This document shows, in pieces, positions 28,274 to 39,758 of a stretch of DNA of 64,000 nucleotides (the first letter of the stretch is position 1; every line of letters starts with the position of its first letter). This stretch comes from an uncultured Nocardioides sp. (GTDB lineage: Bacteria > Actinomycetota > Actinomycetes > Propionibacteriales > Nocardioidaceae): contig NZ_CANKZF010000001.1 in NCBI RefSeq assembly GCF_947488515.1, forward strand, positions 1,736,001 through 1,800,000, read 5' to 3'. Position numbers and translations under genes: made by a program. The notes beneath the pieces are model-generated. The model saw only the letters and a program-made list of their open reading frames with translations. It ran no database searches and had not been told where the DNA came from.

Positions 28274-29458
28274 TCATGCCTCGAACAGGCCCGCGCGGAG
28301 CGGCTTGCCGGCAGTGGCCGCGCGGTAGGCCTCGAGGGCCTCGCGGGCGGTCGGGTCAAGGTTGGCCGGGACCTGCACCTCGACGGTGGCGAGCAGGTCG
28401 CCCTTGCTGCCGTCGCGCTTGGTGGCACCCTTGCCGCGGACCCGGAAGGTGCGGCCGTTGGGCGTGCCCGGGGGCAGCTTGAGGGTCACCGGCGCGCCGC
28501 CGAGCGTCGGGATCTTCACCTCGCCACCGAGCGCCGCCTCGTCGAACGAGACGGGGACGTCGATGGTGAGGTTGTCGTCCTTGCGGCCGAAGACGCGGTG
28601 GGGGGTGACCTTGACCTTGACGAACAGGTCGCCCGGCGGGCCGCCGTTGTCGCCGGGCGCGCCCTTGCCCTTGAGCCGGATCCTCGCGCCGTCCTTGACG
28701 CCGGCCGGGATGCGGGCCTGGATGGTGCGCGCCGAGGTGCCGCGACCGCTGCCGTGGCAGGTGGGGCAGGCCTCGTCGTACACCAGCTGGCGCCCGCCAC
28801 AGGCGGGGCAGGTCTCGTTGATGGAGAACGCCCCGCCCGTGCCGGACACGACGAATCCCGCGCCCTCGCACTCCGGGCAGATGTGCGGGCGGGTGCCGGG
28901 CTTGCCGCCGGTGCCCTGGCAGGTGGGACAGGCGGTGTCGGAGGTCAGGCGCAGCGACACCGTCACGCCGTCGAGGGCGTCGACGAAGCCGATGGTGGCC
29001 GTGCTCTCGACGTCGGCGCCCCGGCGGGGCCGGGCCTGCTGCTGCGTGCGCCCGCGCTGGGCACCGCCGAACAGGTCGCCGAACATGTCGCCGAGCCCGC
29101 CGCCCGCACCTGCGCGGTCGCGCAGCAGGTCGTCGAGGTTGAACCCGCCGCCGCTCCCGCCGAAGCCGCCGCCACCCCCGCCCATGCCGGGGCCGAAGCC
29201 GCCGCGCGACTGCAGCGAGCGGAACTCGTCGTACTTGGCGCGCTTGGCCTCGTCACCGACGACGTCGTAGGCCTCGGCGACGGCCTTGAACGTCTCGTGC
29301 TTGGCGTCGTCGCCGGGGTTGGAGTCGGGGTGGTTGGCCCGGGCCAGCTTGCGGTAGGCCTTCTTGATGTCGGCCGCGCTGGCGTCCTTGGCGACGCCGA
29401 GGACCTGGTAGAAGTCCTTGGTCGCCCAGTCGTTGCGGAAACCTTCGTTGTCAGCCAT
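28274..29458 (-). CDS. dnaJ: Chaperone DnaJ (Hsp40)
   Basis: 394 residues. The J domain (about residues 14-76) has the HPD motif in ANHPDSNPG, then a Gly/Phe-rich region, four zinc-centre repeats (CPTCQGTG, CPECEGAG, CPACGG and CPTCHGSG) and the two C-terminal beta domains. It stimulates DnaK ATPase and hands over substrates. The third zinc repeat lacks the usual last Gly. It is in the operon between grpE and hspR. Confidence 0.97.
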   Translation of the reverse strand: MADNEGFRNDWATKDFYQVLGVAKDASAADIKKAYRKLARANHPDSNPGDDAKHETFKAVAEAYDVVGDEAKRAKYDEFRSLQSRGGFGPGMGGGGGGFGGSGGGFNLDDLLRDRAGAGGGLGDMFGDLFGGAQRGRTQQQARPRRGADVESTATIGFVDALDGVTVSLRLTSDTACPTCQGTGGKPGTRPHICPECEGAGFVVSGTGGAFSINETCPACGGRQLVYDEACPTCHGSGRGTSARTIQARIPAGVKDGARIRLKGKGAPGDNGGPPGDLFVKVKVTPHRVFGRKDDNLTIDVPVSFDEAALGGEVKIPTLGGAPVTLKLPPGTPNGRTFRVRGKGATKRDGSKGDLLATVEVQVPANLDPTAREALEAYRAATAGKPLRAGLFEA

Positions 29459-29509
29459 GGATCAACCTCCCTCCGTCGTCGACAGGGTCATCGGGTGCGT
29501 GGTGCCGAC

Positions 29510-30189
29510 TCAGGCGTCGGCCGGGTCGACCACGAGCACCTGGGCGGCGCGGACGACACGGTCGCCCATCCGGTAGCCGCCCTTGGCGACGTGCTTGACC
29601 GTCGTGACCTGCACCTCGGCGTCGGCGCCGAGGTGGCTCAGCGCCTCGTGGAAGGTCGGGTCGAACGCGTCGCCCGGCTCACCGAAGCGAACCAGGCCGG
29701 CGCTCGCCACGACCCGCTCGAGCTGGTCGGCGACGGCCTTGAAGCCGCCCTCGAGCTCGCCGTGCTCCTTGGCCCGGTCGATGGTGTCGAGGACCTCGAT
29801 CACCGGGGTCAGCGCCTTGTAGGCGGCCGACTCGGCCACCATCTGCCGGTCGCGGTCGACCCGCTTGCGGTAGTTGGCGTACTCAGCCTGGAGCCGCTGC
29901 AGGTCGTTGGTCAGGTCGGCGAGCGAGCCCTTCATGGCGGCGAGCTGGTCCTCCTCCGTGTCGAGGTCGGAGTCGCCACCGGCGTCCAGGTCGGGGCGCT
30001 CCTCGGCGGTGCCAGTGTCGTCACCGGCGACGGCGTCGCCGGCCACCTGCTCCTCGACCTCGGTCTCGTTGGCCATCTCGCCGGCCGCGGCACCGAAGCC
30101 GGAGCCCCCCGGAGGGGGAGCCGTGGTGGGCTCCCCCTCCGGCAGGTCGGTCGCCTCGGGGCCCGCGGTGGGGTCGACGGGGCGATCGG

Positions 30190-30193
<4 letters not shown>
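29510..30193 (-). CDS. grpE: Nucleotide exchange factor GrpE
   Basis: 227 residues. A long acidic, disordered N-terminus (about 75 residues) is followed by the coiled-coil region ([33 protein letters not shown]) and the beta domain ending in [15 protein letters not shown], both diagnostic for GrpE. The ATG overlaps the dnaK stop (ATGA). It releases ADP from DnaK. Confidence 0.95.
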
Positions 30194-32070
<1,877 letters not shown>

Positions 32071-32145
32071 GGTGTGTTCCTCCTGCGTGTGGATGACGTG
32101 AGTCTCGGTGCCATCCTGCCGCGCTTCGGCGGAGGAGGCAAAACA

Positions 32146-32166
32146 GTTGAGTCGGTCTGACTCAAG
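32146..32166 (-). promoter_or_regulatory. HAIR operator (HspR site) upstream of dnaK
   Basis: GTTGAGT-N7-ACTCAAG at 32146-32166, one base from the consensus CTTGAGT-N7-ACTCAAG. HspR bound here would autoregulate the operon that encodes it. If transcription runs past the last gene, the retron RNA would also be under this control. Confidence 0.92.
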
Positions 32167-32256
32167 TCTGTTCATGGGGTACAACGCAGGTCGGGGCCAG
32201 ATGTTCCCCGATCCGGACAGAAATCTGGTGTGACCTGGCTCCCCCCTCGTCTTGGC

Positions 32257-32269
32257 TAGCCTTGGCGCA
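32257..32269 (+). promoter_or_regulatory. Leaderless promoter of the Dabb gene
   Basis: TAGCCT at 32257-32262 lies 6 nt before the ATG at 32269, with no ribosome site between. Confidence 0.5.
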
Positions 32270-32559
32270 TGATCCGCCACACCGTCGCGTTCCGGCTCCA
32301 CCACGCCCCCGGCTCCACCGAGGAGGCGGACTTCCTCGCTGCTGCCCGGGCGCTGGCCGACATCCCGGGCGTCGCGGCGTTCGAGCAGCTGCGCCAGACC
32401 AGCCCGAAGAACGACTTCGCCTTCGGCTTCTCGATGGAGTTCGCCGACCAGGCGGCGTACGACGGCTACAACGAGCACCCGGTGCACACCGCCTTCGTCG
32501 CCGACCGCTGGGTGCCGGAGGTCGCGGACTTCCTGGAGATCGACTACGCGCCGCTCTGA
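32269..32559 (+). CDS. Dabb (stress-responsive alpha/beta-barrel) domain protein
   Basis: 96 residues, the length of a single Dabb domain. [15 protein letters not shown] at the start and the [11 protein letters not shown] segment near residue 65 are typical of this dimeric ferredoxin-like fold. It is a single-gene unit divergent from dnaK. The biochemical role of most family members is unknown. Confidence 0.88.
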   Translation: MIRHTVAFRLHHAPGSTEEADFLAAARALADIPGVAAFEQLRQTSPKNDFAFGFSMEFADQAAYDGYNEHPVHTAFVADRWVPEVADFLEIDYAPL

Positions 32560-32593
32560 CCCTCGAGCTCAGCGCAGGACGCGCCGCCTCGAC

Positions 32594-33394
32594 TCACCGG
32601 GTCCAGACGTACGGCGTCGTGGTGGTCACGGCCCGCAGGCCGGCGCGCTCGAGGATCGGGCGGGACATGTCGGTGCAGTCGGAGTTGATGAACCGGATGC
32701 CGCGGATGGTCGCCGACCGGGCGCGCGCGGCGACGAGCGCGCGGTAGATCCCGCGGCCGCGGTAGTCGGGCAGCGTCGAGCCGCCCCAGATGCCGGCGAA
32801 CTCGGTGCCCGGGACCGGGGTGAGCCGGCCGCCGCAGACGACGCGGCCACCCACCTCGGCAACCCAGAACTCCGAGTCGCCGGACTCGAGCTCGGCCAGC
32901 GATGACTCCACCGACGGCCCGCGACCCGTGCCGAAGACGGACTCCTGCGCGTCGAGCATCCGGGTGAGGTCGTCGACGACCGACGGGCCCGGCTCGAGGC
33001 GTCGTACGACGACGGGACCCTCGGGCGTCTCGGCGAGGGGCACGTCGACGTCGAGCAGCGACGCCTCACCGATCATCACCGTCTCCCGCGGCTCGGCGAC
33101 GAACCCGTGGGCGACGAGCCGCTCGCCGAGGTCGGCGGGCCGGTCGTGCCCGCGCGACTTCCACTCGAACGCCGCGACGTCGGTGTCGTCGCGGTAGTGG
33201 GCCACCGTCCGCTCGATGAGCGCGTCGAGCGCCTGCCCCTCGAGGCCGCCGAGGTCGCGGTAGGACACGAACCCGCCGTGGTCGAAGACGCCCCACAGGA
33301 GCGGCCCCTCGCGCACGACCTCCTGGGCCCGGGCCATCTCGGCGTCGGTGCGGAGCTGCTCGTCGTAGGCCGCCAGGAGGGCGTCGGTCGTCAT
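32594..33394 (-). CDS. GNAT-family acetyltransferase
   Basis: 266 residues. The C-terminal half carries the acetyl-CoA-binding motif A, DYRGRGIYRALVAARAR, after the strand FAGIWGGSTLP, as in GNAT enzymes. The N-terminal half is less conserved. The ATG at 33394 has a TAGGCT box 7 nt upstream, consistent with a leaderless transcript. The acceptor substrate is unknown. Confidence 0.88.
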   Translation of the reverse strand: MTTDALLAAYDEQLRTDAEMARAQEVVREGPLLWGVFDHGGFVSYRDLGGLEGQALDALIERTVAHYRDDTDVAAFEWKSRGHDRPADLGERLVAHGFVAEPRETVMIGEASLLDVDVPLAETPEGPVVVRRLEPGPSVVDDLTRMLDAQESVFGTGRGPSVESSLAELESGDSEFWVAEVGGRVVCGGRLTPVPGTEFAGIWGGSTLPDYRGRGIYRALVAARARSATIRGIRFINSDCTDMSRPILERAGLRAVTTTTPYVWTR

Positions 33395-33478
33395 GGGCGG
33401 CAGCCTAGGTCCCGAAGTCAGGGGAATCTCAGGGGTTTTCGCCTGCGCGGAACGGCCTCCAGGCCGCAGACTTCTCTC

Positions 33479-34189
33479 GTGCTCCATCGGGGGAACCTGC
33501 GCCGGGTCGTCGGCGCCTCGACCATCGCGCTGCTGATCGCTGCCCTGATGGCGTTCTACGTCGCCGACATCGCCGACGCCGGACCCACCCGGTGCCAGCA
33601 GCACCGCCTCGACGCCCGCGAGCGCGCGGCGGTCGTGACGGGTCGCGGCGAGCGGGTCCTGGTGATCGGTGACTCGTGGTCGGTCGGCCTCGGGCAGGAC
33701 GACCTGACCCGGTCGTGGGCCGGCCGGCTCCCGGGCCAGGTCCACGTCCGCGGCTTCTCCGGATCGGGCTTCAGCGCCGGGGCCAGCGGCTGCGGTCGCG
33801 TCTCCTTCCACGACCGGGCGCCGACCGCGCTCGGCGTGCAGCCCCGCCTCGTGGTGGTCGAGGGCGGCCTGAACGACTACGACCAGCCCGACCGCGCCAT
33901 CAACCGCGGCTTCCGCGAGCTGATGGCCGACCTGGTCGGCCACCGCGTGGTGATCGTCGGTCCCGCGACGGCCCCGCTCCGGGCCGGTGCGGTGCCCCGG
34001 GTCGACGACCGGCTCCAGGTGCTCGCCGACCTCTACGGCGTCCCCTACGTGCGCACGAGCGACCTCGACCTGGACTACCTCGACGACCGGCTCCACCTCA
34101 CCGAGGACGGGCACCGGGAGTTCGGCGACGCCGTCGCGGACCGCCTCACGGCCGTGACACCTGCACGGCCCGCCCTGCTCGGCCGCTGA
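33479..34189 (+). CDS. SGNH/GDSL hydrolase with N-terminal membrane anchor
   Basis: 236 residues from GTG 33479. One hydrophobic segment (ASTIALLIAALMAFYVADI) anchors or exports it. SGNH blocks: nucleophile VIGDSWSVG (block I), Gly in the GFSGSGF region (block II), GGLND (block III) and the Asp-His pair DDRLHLTEDGH (block V). It probably acts as an extracellular esterase or deacetylase on cell-surface material. Confidence 0.85.
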   Translation: MLHRGNLRRVVGASTIALLIAALMAFYVADIADAGPTRCQQHRLDARERAAVVTGRGERVLVIGDSWSVGLGQDDLTRSWAGRLPGQVHVRGFSGSGFSAGASGCGRVSFHDRAPTALGVQPRLVVVEGGLNDYDQPDRAINRGFRELMADLVGHRVVIVGPATAPLRAGAVPRVDDRLQVLADLYGVPYVRTSDLDLDYLDDRLHLTEDGHREFGDAVADRLTAVTPARPALLGR

Positions 34190-34418
34190 CCCGACCGAGC
34201 TCCGCGGACCCGCTGATCGGCGACTCGGTCACACCCTTCCCGGCTATCGGACACTTTTGTCCGGTCATCGGCCGAACGGTGCATCTTCTCGCGTTGCATG
34301 AAGACGCAGATCCGCGCTCATTGACGACCCCTCCGGCGATTGCGAGTTTGTGCAGTGGTCCGCAACACCCCAATCCACCCTCGCGTCGACCGACGCGAAC
34401 TCATGATTGGAAACCCCA
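34190..34418. other. Intergenic region upstream of the M4 protease
   Basis: This 229-bp stretch has no credible gene. Its main feature is the palindrome CGGACA-CTTT-TGTCCG at 34248-34263, a possible operator or small terminator behind the SGNH gene. A shorter inverted repeat involving GCATCTTC and GAAGACGC is present near 34278-34309. A promoter for the protease must lie in the right half, which is more AT-rich than its surroundings. Confidence 0.5.
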
Positions 34419-36434
34419 GTGAAATCACTCCGTCCGGCCATCCTGGCCGGTGTCGCAGCGTCAGCCGTCGCCGCGTCGTTCCTGGTTCCGACCGTCACCT
34501 CGGCCGGCGCCGCACCCTCGGCGGGCGATCCCCGCCTCGAGGCCCAGCAGGCGGCCAGCGCCTGGGTCAAGGGCCATTCGACCGCGCTGGAGCGCGCCGC
34601 CGCGGACTCGTTCGTCCGCGCCGGCACGTTCGAGGGCGACAACGGCGTCTACTCGATGGCCTACGAGCGGACCCACGAGGGCCTGCGCGTGGTCGGTGGC
34701 GACTTCGTCGTCCTCGCCGACGCCGACGGCCGGGTCGTCGGGTCGTCGGTTGCCCAGGACGCCCCGGTCGACATCGCCTCCACCACCGCCGAGGTGCCCG
34801 CGGCCCGCGCGGCCGCCGTCGCCAAGGGTCAGGTCGACGAGGTCAGCGACGCCTCGGCCCCGGAGCTCGTGATCTGGCACCGCGACACCGGCAGCCGGCT
34901 GGCGTACGAGGTCGAGGTCCGTGGCACCGACGCCGGCGAGGTGTCGTGGCAGAAGGTCTGGGTCGACGCCAAGGACGGCAGCGTCCTCGAGGCGCGCGAG
35001 CAGATCGCCCACGGCTCCGGCACGGCCGCCTACTCCGGCCCCAACCCGCTGCCGATCGCGACGAGCGGCTCGGGCAGCAGCTACACCATGACCGACCCGA
35101 CGGCGACGACGCTGCGCTGCCAGGACTCCGCGACCAACGCGACGTTCTCGGGCACCGACGACCTGTGGGGCAACGGCAACGCGACCAGCAAGGAGACGGG
35201 CTGCGTCGACGCGCTCTACGCGGCGCAGCAGATGAAGGCGATGATGTCGTCGTGGCTCGGCCGCAGCGGGATGAACGGCTCGGGCGGCTGGGTCCCGATC
35301 CGGGTCGGCCTCAACGACGTCAACGCCTACTACGACGGCACGCAGGTCCAGATCGGCCACAACAACGCCAACCAGTGGATCTCCTCGATCGACGTTGTCG
35401 CGCACGAGTTCGGCCACGGCGTCGACGACAAGACCCCCGGCGGCATCTCCGGAGGCGGCACGCAGGAGTTCATCGGCGACGCGCTCGCCACGGCCACCGA
35501 GTACTACGACGCCCAGCCGTCGCCGTACGACGTCCCCGACCACACGATCGGTGAGGAGATCAACCTCGTCGGCCAGGGCCCGATCCGCGACGGCTCCAAC
35601 CCCGCCAACGTGGGCGACCCCTCGTGCTACTCGAGCTCGATCCCGACCGCTGAGGTCCACGCGGCCGCCGGCCCCGGCGACCACTGGTTCTACCTGCTCT
35701 CGCGCGGCGGCGTCTCGAAGTGCAACGGCCAGTCCGTCACCGGCCTCGGCGAGCAGGCGGCCATCAAGGTCCTCTACAACGCGATGCTGATGAAGACGAG
35801 CTCGTCGAACTACCTCAAGTACCGCACCTGGACGCTGACCGCGGCCAAGAACCTGGACAGCACCTGCGCCCAGTTCAACGCCGTCAAGGCCGCCTGGAAC
35901 GCCGTCAACGTGCCGGCCCAGACCGCCGACCCGACCTGCGGCGGCACCACGACGCCTCCGACCGACCCGCCGACCGGCGGCAACATCCTGGGCAACCCGG
36001 GCTTCGAGTCCGGCGCGACGACCTGGACCGGCACCGCCGGCCCGATCACCAACAACACCGGTCGCGCGGCCCGCACGGGCTCGTGGAAGCTCTGGCTCGG
36101 CGGCAACGGCTCCTCGAGCACCGAGACGGTCAACCAGACGGTGACCGTCCCGTCCAACGCGACCGCGGCCACGTTGTCGTACTGGATCCGCACCGACACC
36201 GCCGAGAGCGGCTCGACGGCGTACGACACGATGCGTGTGCAGGTCGTGGACGGGAGCACCACCACCACGCTGCGCAGCTTCAGCAACGTCGGCACCAACG
36301 CGACGTACACGCAGTACTCGCACAACCTCACCGCCTACAAGGGCAGGACGGTCACCATCCGCTTCACGATGACCGAGGACTCGTCGCTGCAGACCAGCTT
36401 CGTGGTCGACGACACCGCGCTGAACGTCTCCTGA
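34419..36434 (+). CDS. Secreted thermolysin-like M4 metalloprotease with C-terminal beta-sandwich domain
   Basis: 671 residues. Signal peptide (about 1-31), propeptide (FTP-like, to about 200), then the M4 catalytic unit with HEFGH at 329-333 and the third zinc ligand in GGGTQEFIGDA (Glu near 350). The later HAAAGPGDHW holds the transition-state His. After a Thr/Pro linker near residue 515 a roughly 150-residue domain (NPGFESGATTWTG at its start) looks like a galactose-binding/CBM-type jelly roll. GTG 34419 is chosen; TTG 34407 is the other option. Confidence 0.92.
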   Translation: MKSLRPAILAGVAASAVAASFLVPTVTSAGAAPSAGDPRLEAQQAASAWVKGHSTALERAAADSFVRAGTFEGDNGVYSMAYERTHEGLRVVGGDFVVLADADGRVVGSSVAQDAPVDIASTTAEVPAARAAAVAKGQVDEVSDASAPELVIWHRDTGSRLAYEVEVRGTDAGEVSWQKVWVDAKDGSVLEAREQIAHGSGTAAYSGPNPLPIATSGSGSSYTMTDPTATTLRCQDSATNATFSGTDDLWGNGNATSKETGCVDALYAAQQMKAMMSSWLGRSGMNGSGGWVPIRVGLNDVNAYYDGTQVQIGHNNANQWISSIDVVAHEFGHGVDDKTPGGISGGGTQEFIGDALATATEYYDAQPSPYDVPDHTIGEEINLVGQGPIRDGSNPANVGDPSCYSSSIPTAEVHAAAGPGDHWFYLLSRGGVSKCNGQSVTGLGEQAAIKVLYNAMLMKTSSSNYLKYRTWTLTAAKNLDSTCAQFNAVKAAWNAVNVPAQTADPTCGGTTTPPTDPPTGGNILGNPGFESGATTWTGTAGPITNNTGRAARTGSWKLWLGGNGSSSTETVNQTVTVPSNATAATLSYWIRTDTAESGSTAYDTMRVQVVDGSTTTTLRSFSNVGTNATYTQYSHNLTAYKGRTVTIRFTMTEDSSLQTSFVVDDTALNVS

Positions 36435-36490
36435 CCTCAGCCACTCCGTGACGGGGCGGGGCAGCACTGCTGCCCGGCCCCGTTCTCTGC

Positions 36491-38434
36491 TCACTCAGCC
36501 AGCCAGGCAGCCCAGCTGTCGAAGGAGTAGGGCCGGCCCAGGAAGTCGGCGACCAGGTCGGCGGCGTCCTCGCGGCCGCCCATCGCGAGCACCTTGTCGC
36601 GGTAGGCGAGGGCGACGTCGGTCGCGAACAGGTCGTCGGGGTCGAACGCTGAGAAGAGGTCCTTGGCGATCACGAGCGACCACATGTAGGTGTAGTAGCC
36701 CGACGAGTAGCCGTCGAGGTGGCCGAACGCGCAGTGCATGTGGGCGCCGTCGAGCGGCGGGAACACCGAGTAGCGACGCTGCAGGTCGTCGCCGTACGCG
36801 GTGAGGTCGTCGTGCTGGCCGGCGTGGAACCAGTAGGACCGCGCCGCGTAGGACATCTGCTGCACGGCGTAGAGGCCCTTGCCGAACTGCTCGGCACGGC
36901 GCATCGCGGCGACCAGGTCGGCCGGGATGGTCTCGCCCGCCTCGTTGCGCGCGAAGGTCGCCAGCACGTCGGCGTCCCAGGCCCACTCCTCCAGCATCTG
37001 GCTGGGCGCCTCGACGAAGTCCCACTCGGTCGCGACGCCGGAGAAGCGGGCCCACTGGCCCTGGCCGGCGAGGACGTGGTGGACGAGGTGGCCGAACTCG
37101 TGGAAGAGCGTCACGACCTCGTCGTGCTCCATCAGGCCCCGGTTGAAGTTGCACACCAGCACGCCCTCGGGGAGCTGCTCGCCGGCGATGCCCTTGACCA
37201 TGTCGAACTGGGCCGCGTGCTTGAACTTGCCCTCGCGCGGGTGCAGGTCGAGGTGGATCCGCCCGATGCGGGTGCCGTCGAGGTCGACGTCGTAGCTGGC
37301 GACCTCGTCGTGCCAGGTGCCGGCGTCCTCGCGCGCGACGGGCGTCCACCCGAGGCCGAAGAGCCGTCCGGTGACGTCGAGGAGGCCCTGGCGCACCTGC
37401 TCGAACGGGAAGTAGGTGCGCACGACCTGGCCGTCGACGTCGTACTGCTCCCTCCGGACGAGCTCGGAGTAGTAGCGCGAGTCGTAGGTGGCCACGGCGT
37501 CCGCGGACGGGTCGTCGACGCGCTTGCGCTCGAGGAGGACCCCGACCTCGTCGCCGGCCCGCTCCTTGGCCGCCTCGCCCACCCGGTCGATGAAGTCGGC
37601 GACGGCCTGGCCGTTGCCGATCATCTTGACCTCGGTGTCGTAGTCGGGCCACGAGTCGTAGCCGAGCAGCTGCGCGGTCTCGCGACGCACCGCCAGCAGG
37701 TCCTGGAGCACCTGGTCGTTGGCGGGCCAGGCGACGTTGTTCTGCGCCAGGGCCAGCTCGTGGCGGGCCTCGGCGTCAGAGCCGAAGGTGATGAACGGGA
37801 CCAGGTCGGGGTAGTCGGTGGTGATGGTGACGAGGCCGTCCTCCCCCGGGGCGTGGGCGGCGCGGTAGTCCTCGGGCAGGCCGGCCAGCCGCTCGGGCGC
37901 GATCCGGATCGACCGGACGTCGTCGCGGATGTTGCGGCCGAAGTCCTGCGACAGCTTCACGCTGCGCTCGCTCAGCGCGCGGAGCCGGTCGCGGGTGGCG
38001 TCGTCACGGTCGACGCCGGCGCGGCGGAAGTCGCGCAGCGTGTGCTCGAGCACCCGGCGGCCGTCGGCGTCGAGGACCGAGAGGTCGGACGACGTCGCGA
38101 GCCGGTCGAAGACGGCGAACAGGTCGCGGTCCAGGCCGAGCTCGGTGACGTACTTCTGCACCTGCTGGCTGAGGTCGTCGGCGAGGTCGCGGACGGCCGC
38201 GTCGGGGTGGACCTCGGCCCACAGGGCGACGGCCTCGGCGTTGGCGATCGCGGTCTCGGCCTTGTTCCACGCGACGAGGACGACGGGGGCGTCCGAGGAG
38301 CCGGCCTTCACCAGGCCGACCTGCTGCTGCGCCTCCTCGAGCTGGTCGCGGCAGCGCTGCGACACCCACGCGAGCCAGTCACCCTCCCCGGGGAGGTCGA
38401 CGGGAACGGGCTGGGTCTCGGTCGGTTCGGCCAC
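36491..38434 (-). CDS. M3-family oligopeptidase (thimet oligopeptidase-like)
   Basis: 647 residues. The zinc site is LFHEFGHLVHHVL with His445, Glu446 and His449, and Glu475 in FVEAPSQMLEEW as third ligand. The C-terminal YTYMWSLVIAKDLFSAF and GHLDGYSSGYY segment gives the substrate-binding tyrosines of the M3 family. The GTG at 38434 is supported by TAGGCT 6 nt upstream (leaderless). It degrades short peptides in the cytoplasm. Confidence 0.95.
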   Translation of the reverse strand: MAEPTETQPVPVDLPGEGDWLAWVSQRCRDQLEEAQQQVGLVKAGSSDAPVVLVAWNKAETAIANAEAVALWAEVHPDAAVRDLADDLSQQVQKYVTELGLDRDLFAVFDRLATSSDLSVLDADGRRVLEHTLRDFRRAGVDRDDATRDRLRALSERSVKLSQDFGRNIRDDVRSIRIAPERLAGLPEDYRAAHAPGEDGLVTITTDYPDLVPFITFGSDAEARHELALAQNNVAWPANDQVLQDLLAVRRETAQLLGYDSWPDYDTEVKMIGNGQAVADFIDRVGEAAKERAGDEVGVLLERKRVDDPSADAVATYDSRYYSELVRREQYDVDGQVVRTYFPFEQVRQGLLDVTGRLFGLGWTPVAREDAGTWHDEVASYDVDLDGTRIGRIHLDLHPREGKFKHAAQFDMVKGIAGEQLPEGVLVCNFNRGLMEHDEVVTLFHEFGHLVHHVLAGQGQWARFSGVATEWDFVEAPSQMLEEWAWDADVLATFARNEAGETIPADLVAAMRRAEQFGKGLYAVQQMSYAARSYWFHAGQHDDLTAYGDDLQRRYSVFPPLDGAHMHCAFGHLDGYSSGYYTYMWSLVIAKDLFSAFDPDDLFATDVALAYRDKVLAMGGREDAADLVADFLGRPYSFDSWAAWLAE

Positions 38435-38543
38435 GTCTGGAGCCTACGGGCGCCCGGCGTGGCAGGCAGCACCACGAGGCCGACAGGTTCGTACGACGCC
38501 TCCGCCCGGGCGGGCTGCCGGACGGCGCTGCGAGGATGTGCCG

Positions 38544-39758
38544 GTGACCTCGGGGACCACGCAGGACTTCCGCTTCCGCGACATCCTCCTCGTCGCGTAC
38601 GGGCCCTCGGTCGTCTCCGCCATCGGCCACGGCGCGATGATGCCGGTGCTCGCCCTGCGGGCCCGCGACCTCGGGGCCGACGTGAGCGTCGCGGCCGCGA
38701 TCGTCGCCCTCCTCGGTGTCGGGCAGCTCCTCGCGAGCCTGCCGGCCGGCGCTCTGGTCGCGCGGATCGGCGAGCGGCGGGCGCTGGTGGGCGCGGGCCT
38801 CGTCGACGCCTGCGCGATGGTCTTCGCGGCGCTGACCGACTCCGTCCTGGGGCTGGCGATCTGCGTCCTGCTCAGCGGCGTGTGCTGGACGTTGTTCCTC
38901 ATCGCCCGGCAGGGCTTCATGATCGACGTCGTGCCGGAGAGCCACCGGGCGCGGGCGATGTCGCTGCTGGGCGGGTCCTACCGCGTCGGGGTGCTCATCG
39001 GGCCGCTCGTCGGGGCCGGGCTGATCGCGGTATCCGACCTCACGAGCGTCTTCTGGCTGGGTGCCGCGATGTCCGTGATCGCCTCCCTGCTCGCGGCCTC
39101 GATGCCCGACCTCGGCGAGGAGAAGCGCGCCGCCGCCCGGGCGACCGGCCACCTGGGCGTGTGGACCGTGATCGCCGCGCACCGCCGGCTGCTGGCCACG
39201 CTGGGCACCGCGGTGGTGATCCTCGGAGCGAGCCGCTCGCTGCGGCTCAGCCTCCTGCCGCTGTGGGCCGACCACGTCGGGCTGTCGGCGTCCACGACGT
39301 CCCTGATCTTCGCCGGCGCGGCCGCCCTCGACGTCGCGTTCATGTGGCCGGGCGGCTGGCTGATGGACACCCGCGGCCGGATGGTCGTCGCCGTGCCGGT
39401 GGTGCTGTCGATGGCCGTCGCGTGCCTCCTGCTGCCGCTCGCGACCGACGCGGTGTCGGTGGCCCTGGTGATGGCGCTCATCGCGTGCGGCAACGGCCTC
39501 GGGTCGGGCATCGTGATGACCCTGGGCGCGGATGCCGCACCCGCCGACGGCAGGTCGCAGTTCCTCGGCGCGTGGCGGCTGTGCGGCGACATCGGCAACA
39601 CGGGCGGGCCGCTGCTGGTCAGCGCCGTGGCCGCCGTCGCACCGCTGGCGGTGGCGTGCATGACCGTCGGCGTGCTCGGCCTGGTCGGAGCCGGCTGGGT
39701 CGGCTACTGGACCAGGCGCGTGGACCTGGCCCGGGCAGCTGCCCTCAGCCGACCGTGA
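38544..39758 (+). CDS. MFS transporter
   Basis: 404 residues with twelve hydrophobic helices. The loop 2-3 motif is seen as GALVARIGERRALV. The second half repeats it as GGWLMDTRGRMVV. GAGGA 7 nt before GTG 38544 supports this start. It probably exports a small molecule, but nothing in the sequence fixes the substrate. Its 3' end overlaps the opposite-strand gene by 14 bp. Confidence 0.88.
   Translation: MTSGTTQDFRFRDILLVAYGPSVVSAIGHGAMMPVLALRARDLGADVSVAAAIVALLGVGQLLASLPAGALVARIGERRALVGAGLVDACAMVFAALTDSVLGLAICVLLSGVCWTLFLIARQGFMIDVVPESHRARAMSLLGGSYRVGVLIGPLVGAGLIAVSDLTSVFWLGAAMSVIASLLAASMPDLGEEKRAAARATGHLGVWTVIAAHRRLLATLGTAVVILGASRSLRLSLLPLWADHVGLSASTTSLIFAGAAALDVAFMWPGGWLMDTRGRMVVAVPVVLSMAVACLLLPLATDAVSVALVMALIACGNGLGSGIVMTLGADAAPADGRSQFLGAWRLCGDIGNTGGPLLVSAVAAVAPLAVACMTVGVLGLVGAGWVGYWTRRVDLARAAALSRP

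Noticed and set aside
34461..36494. A 677-codon minus-strand frame opposite the M4 protease
   Set aside because: The protease with signal peptide and zinc motif is on the plus strand; the minus frame has no recognisable features.
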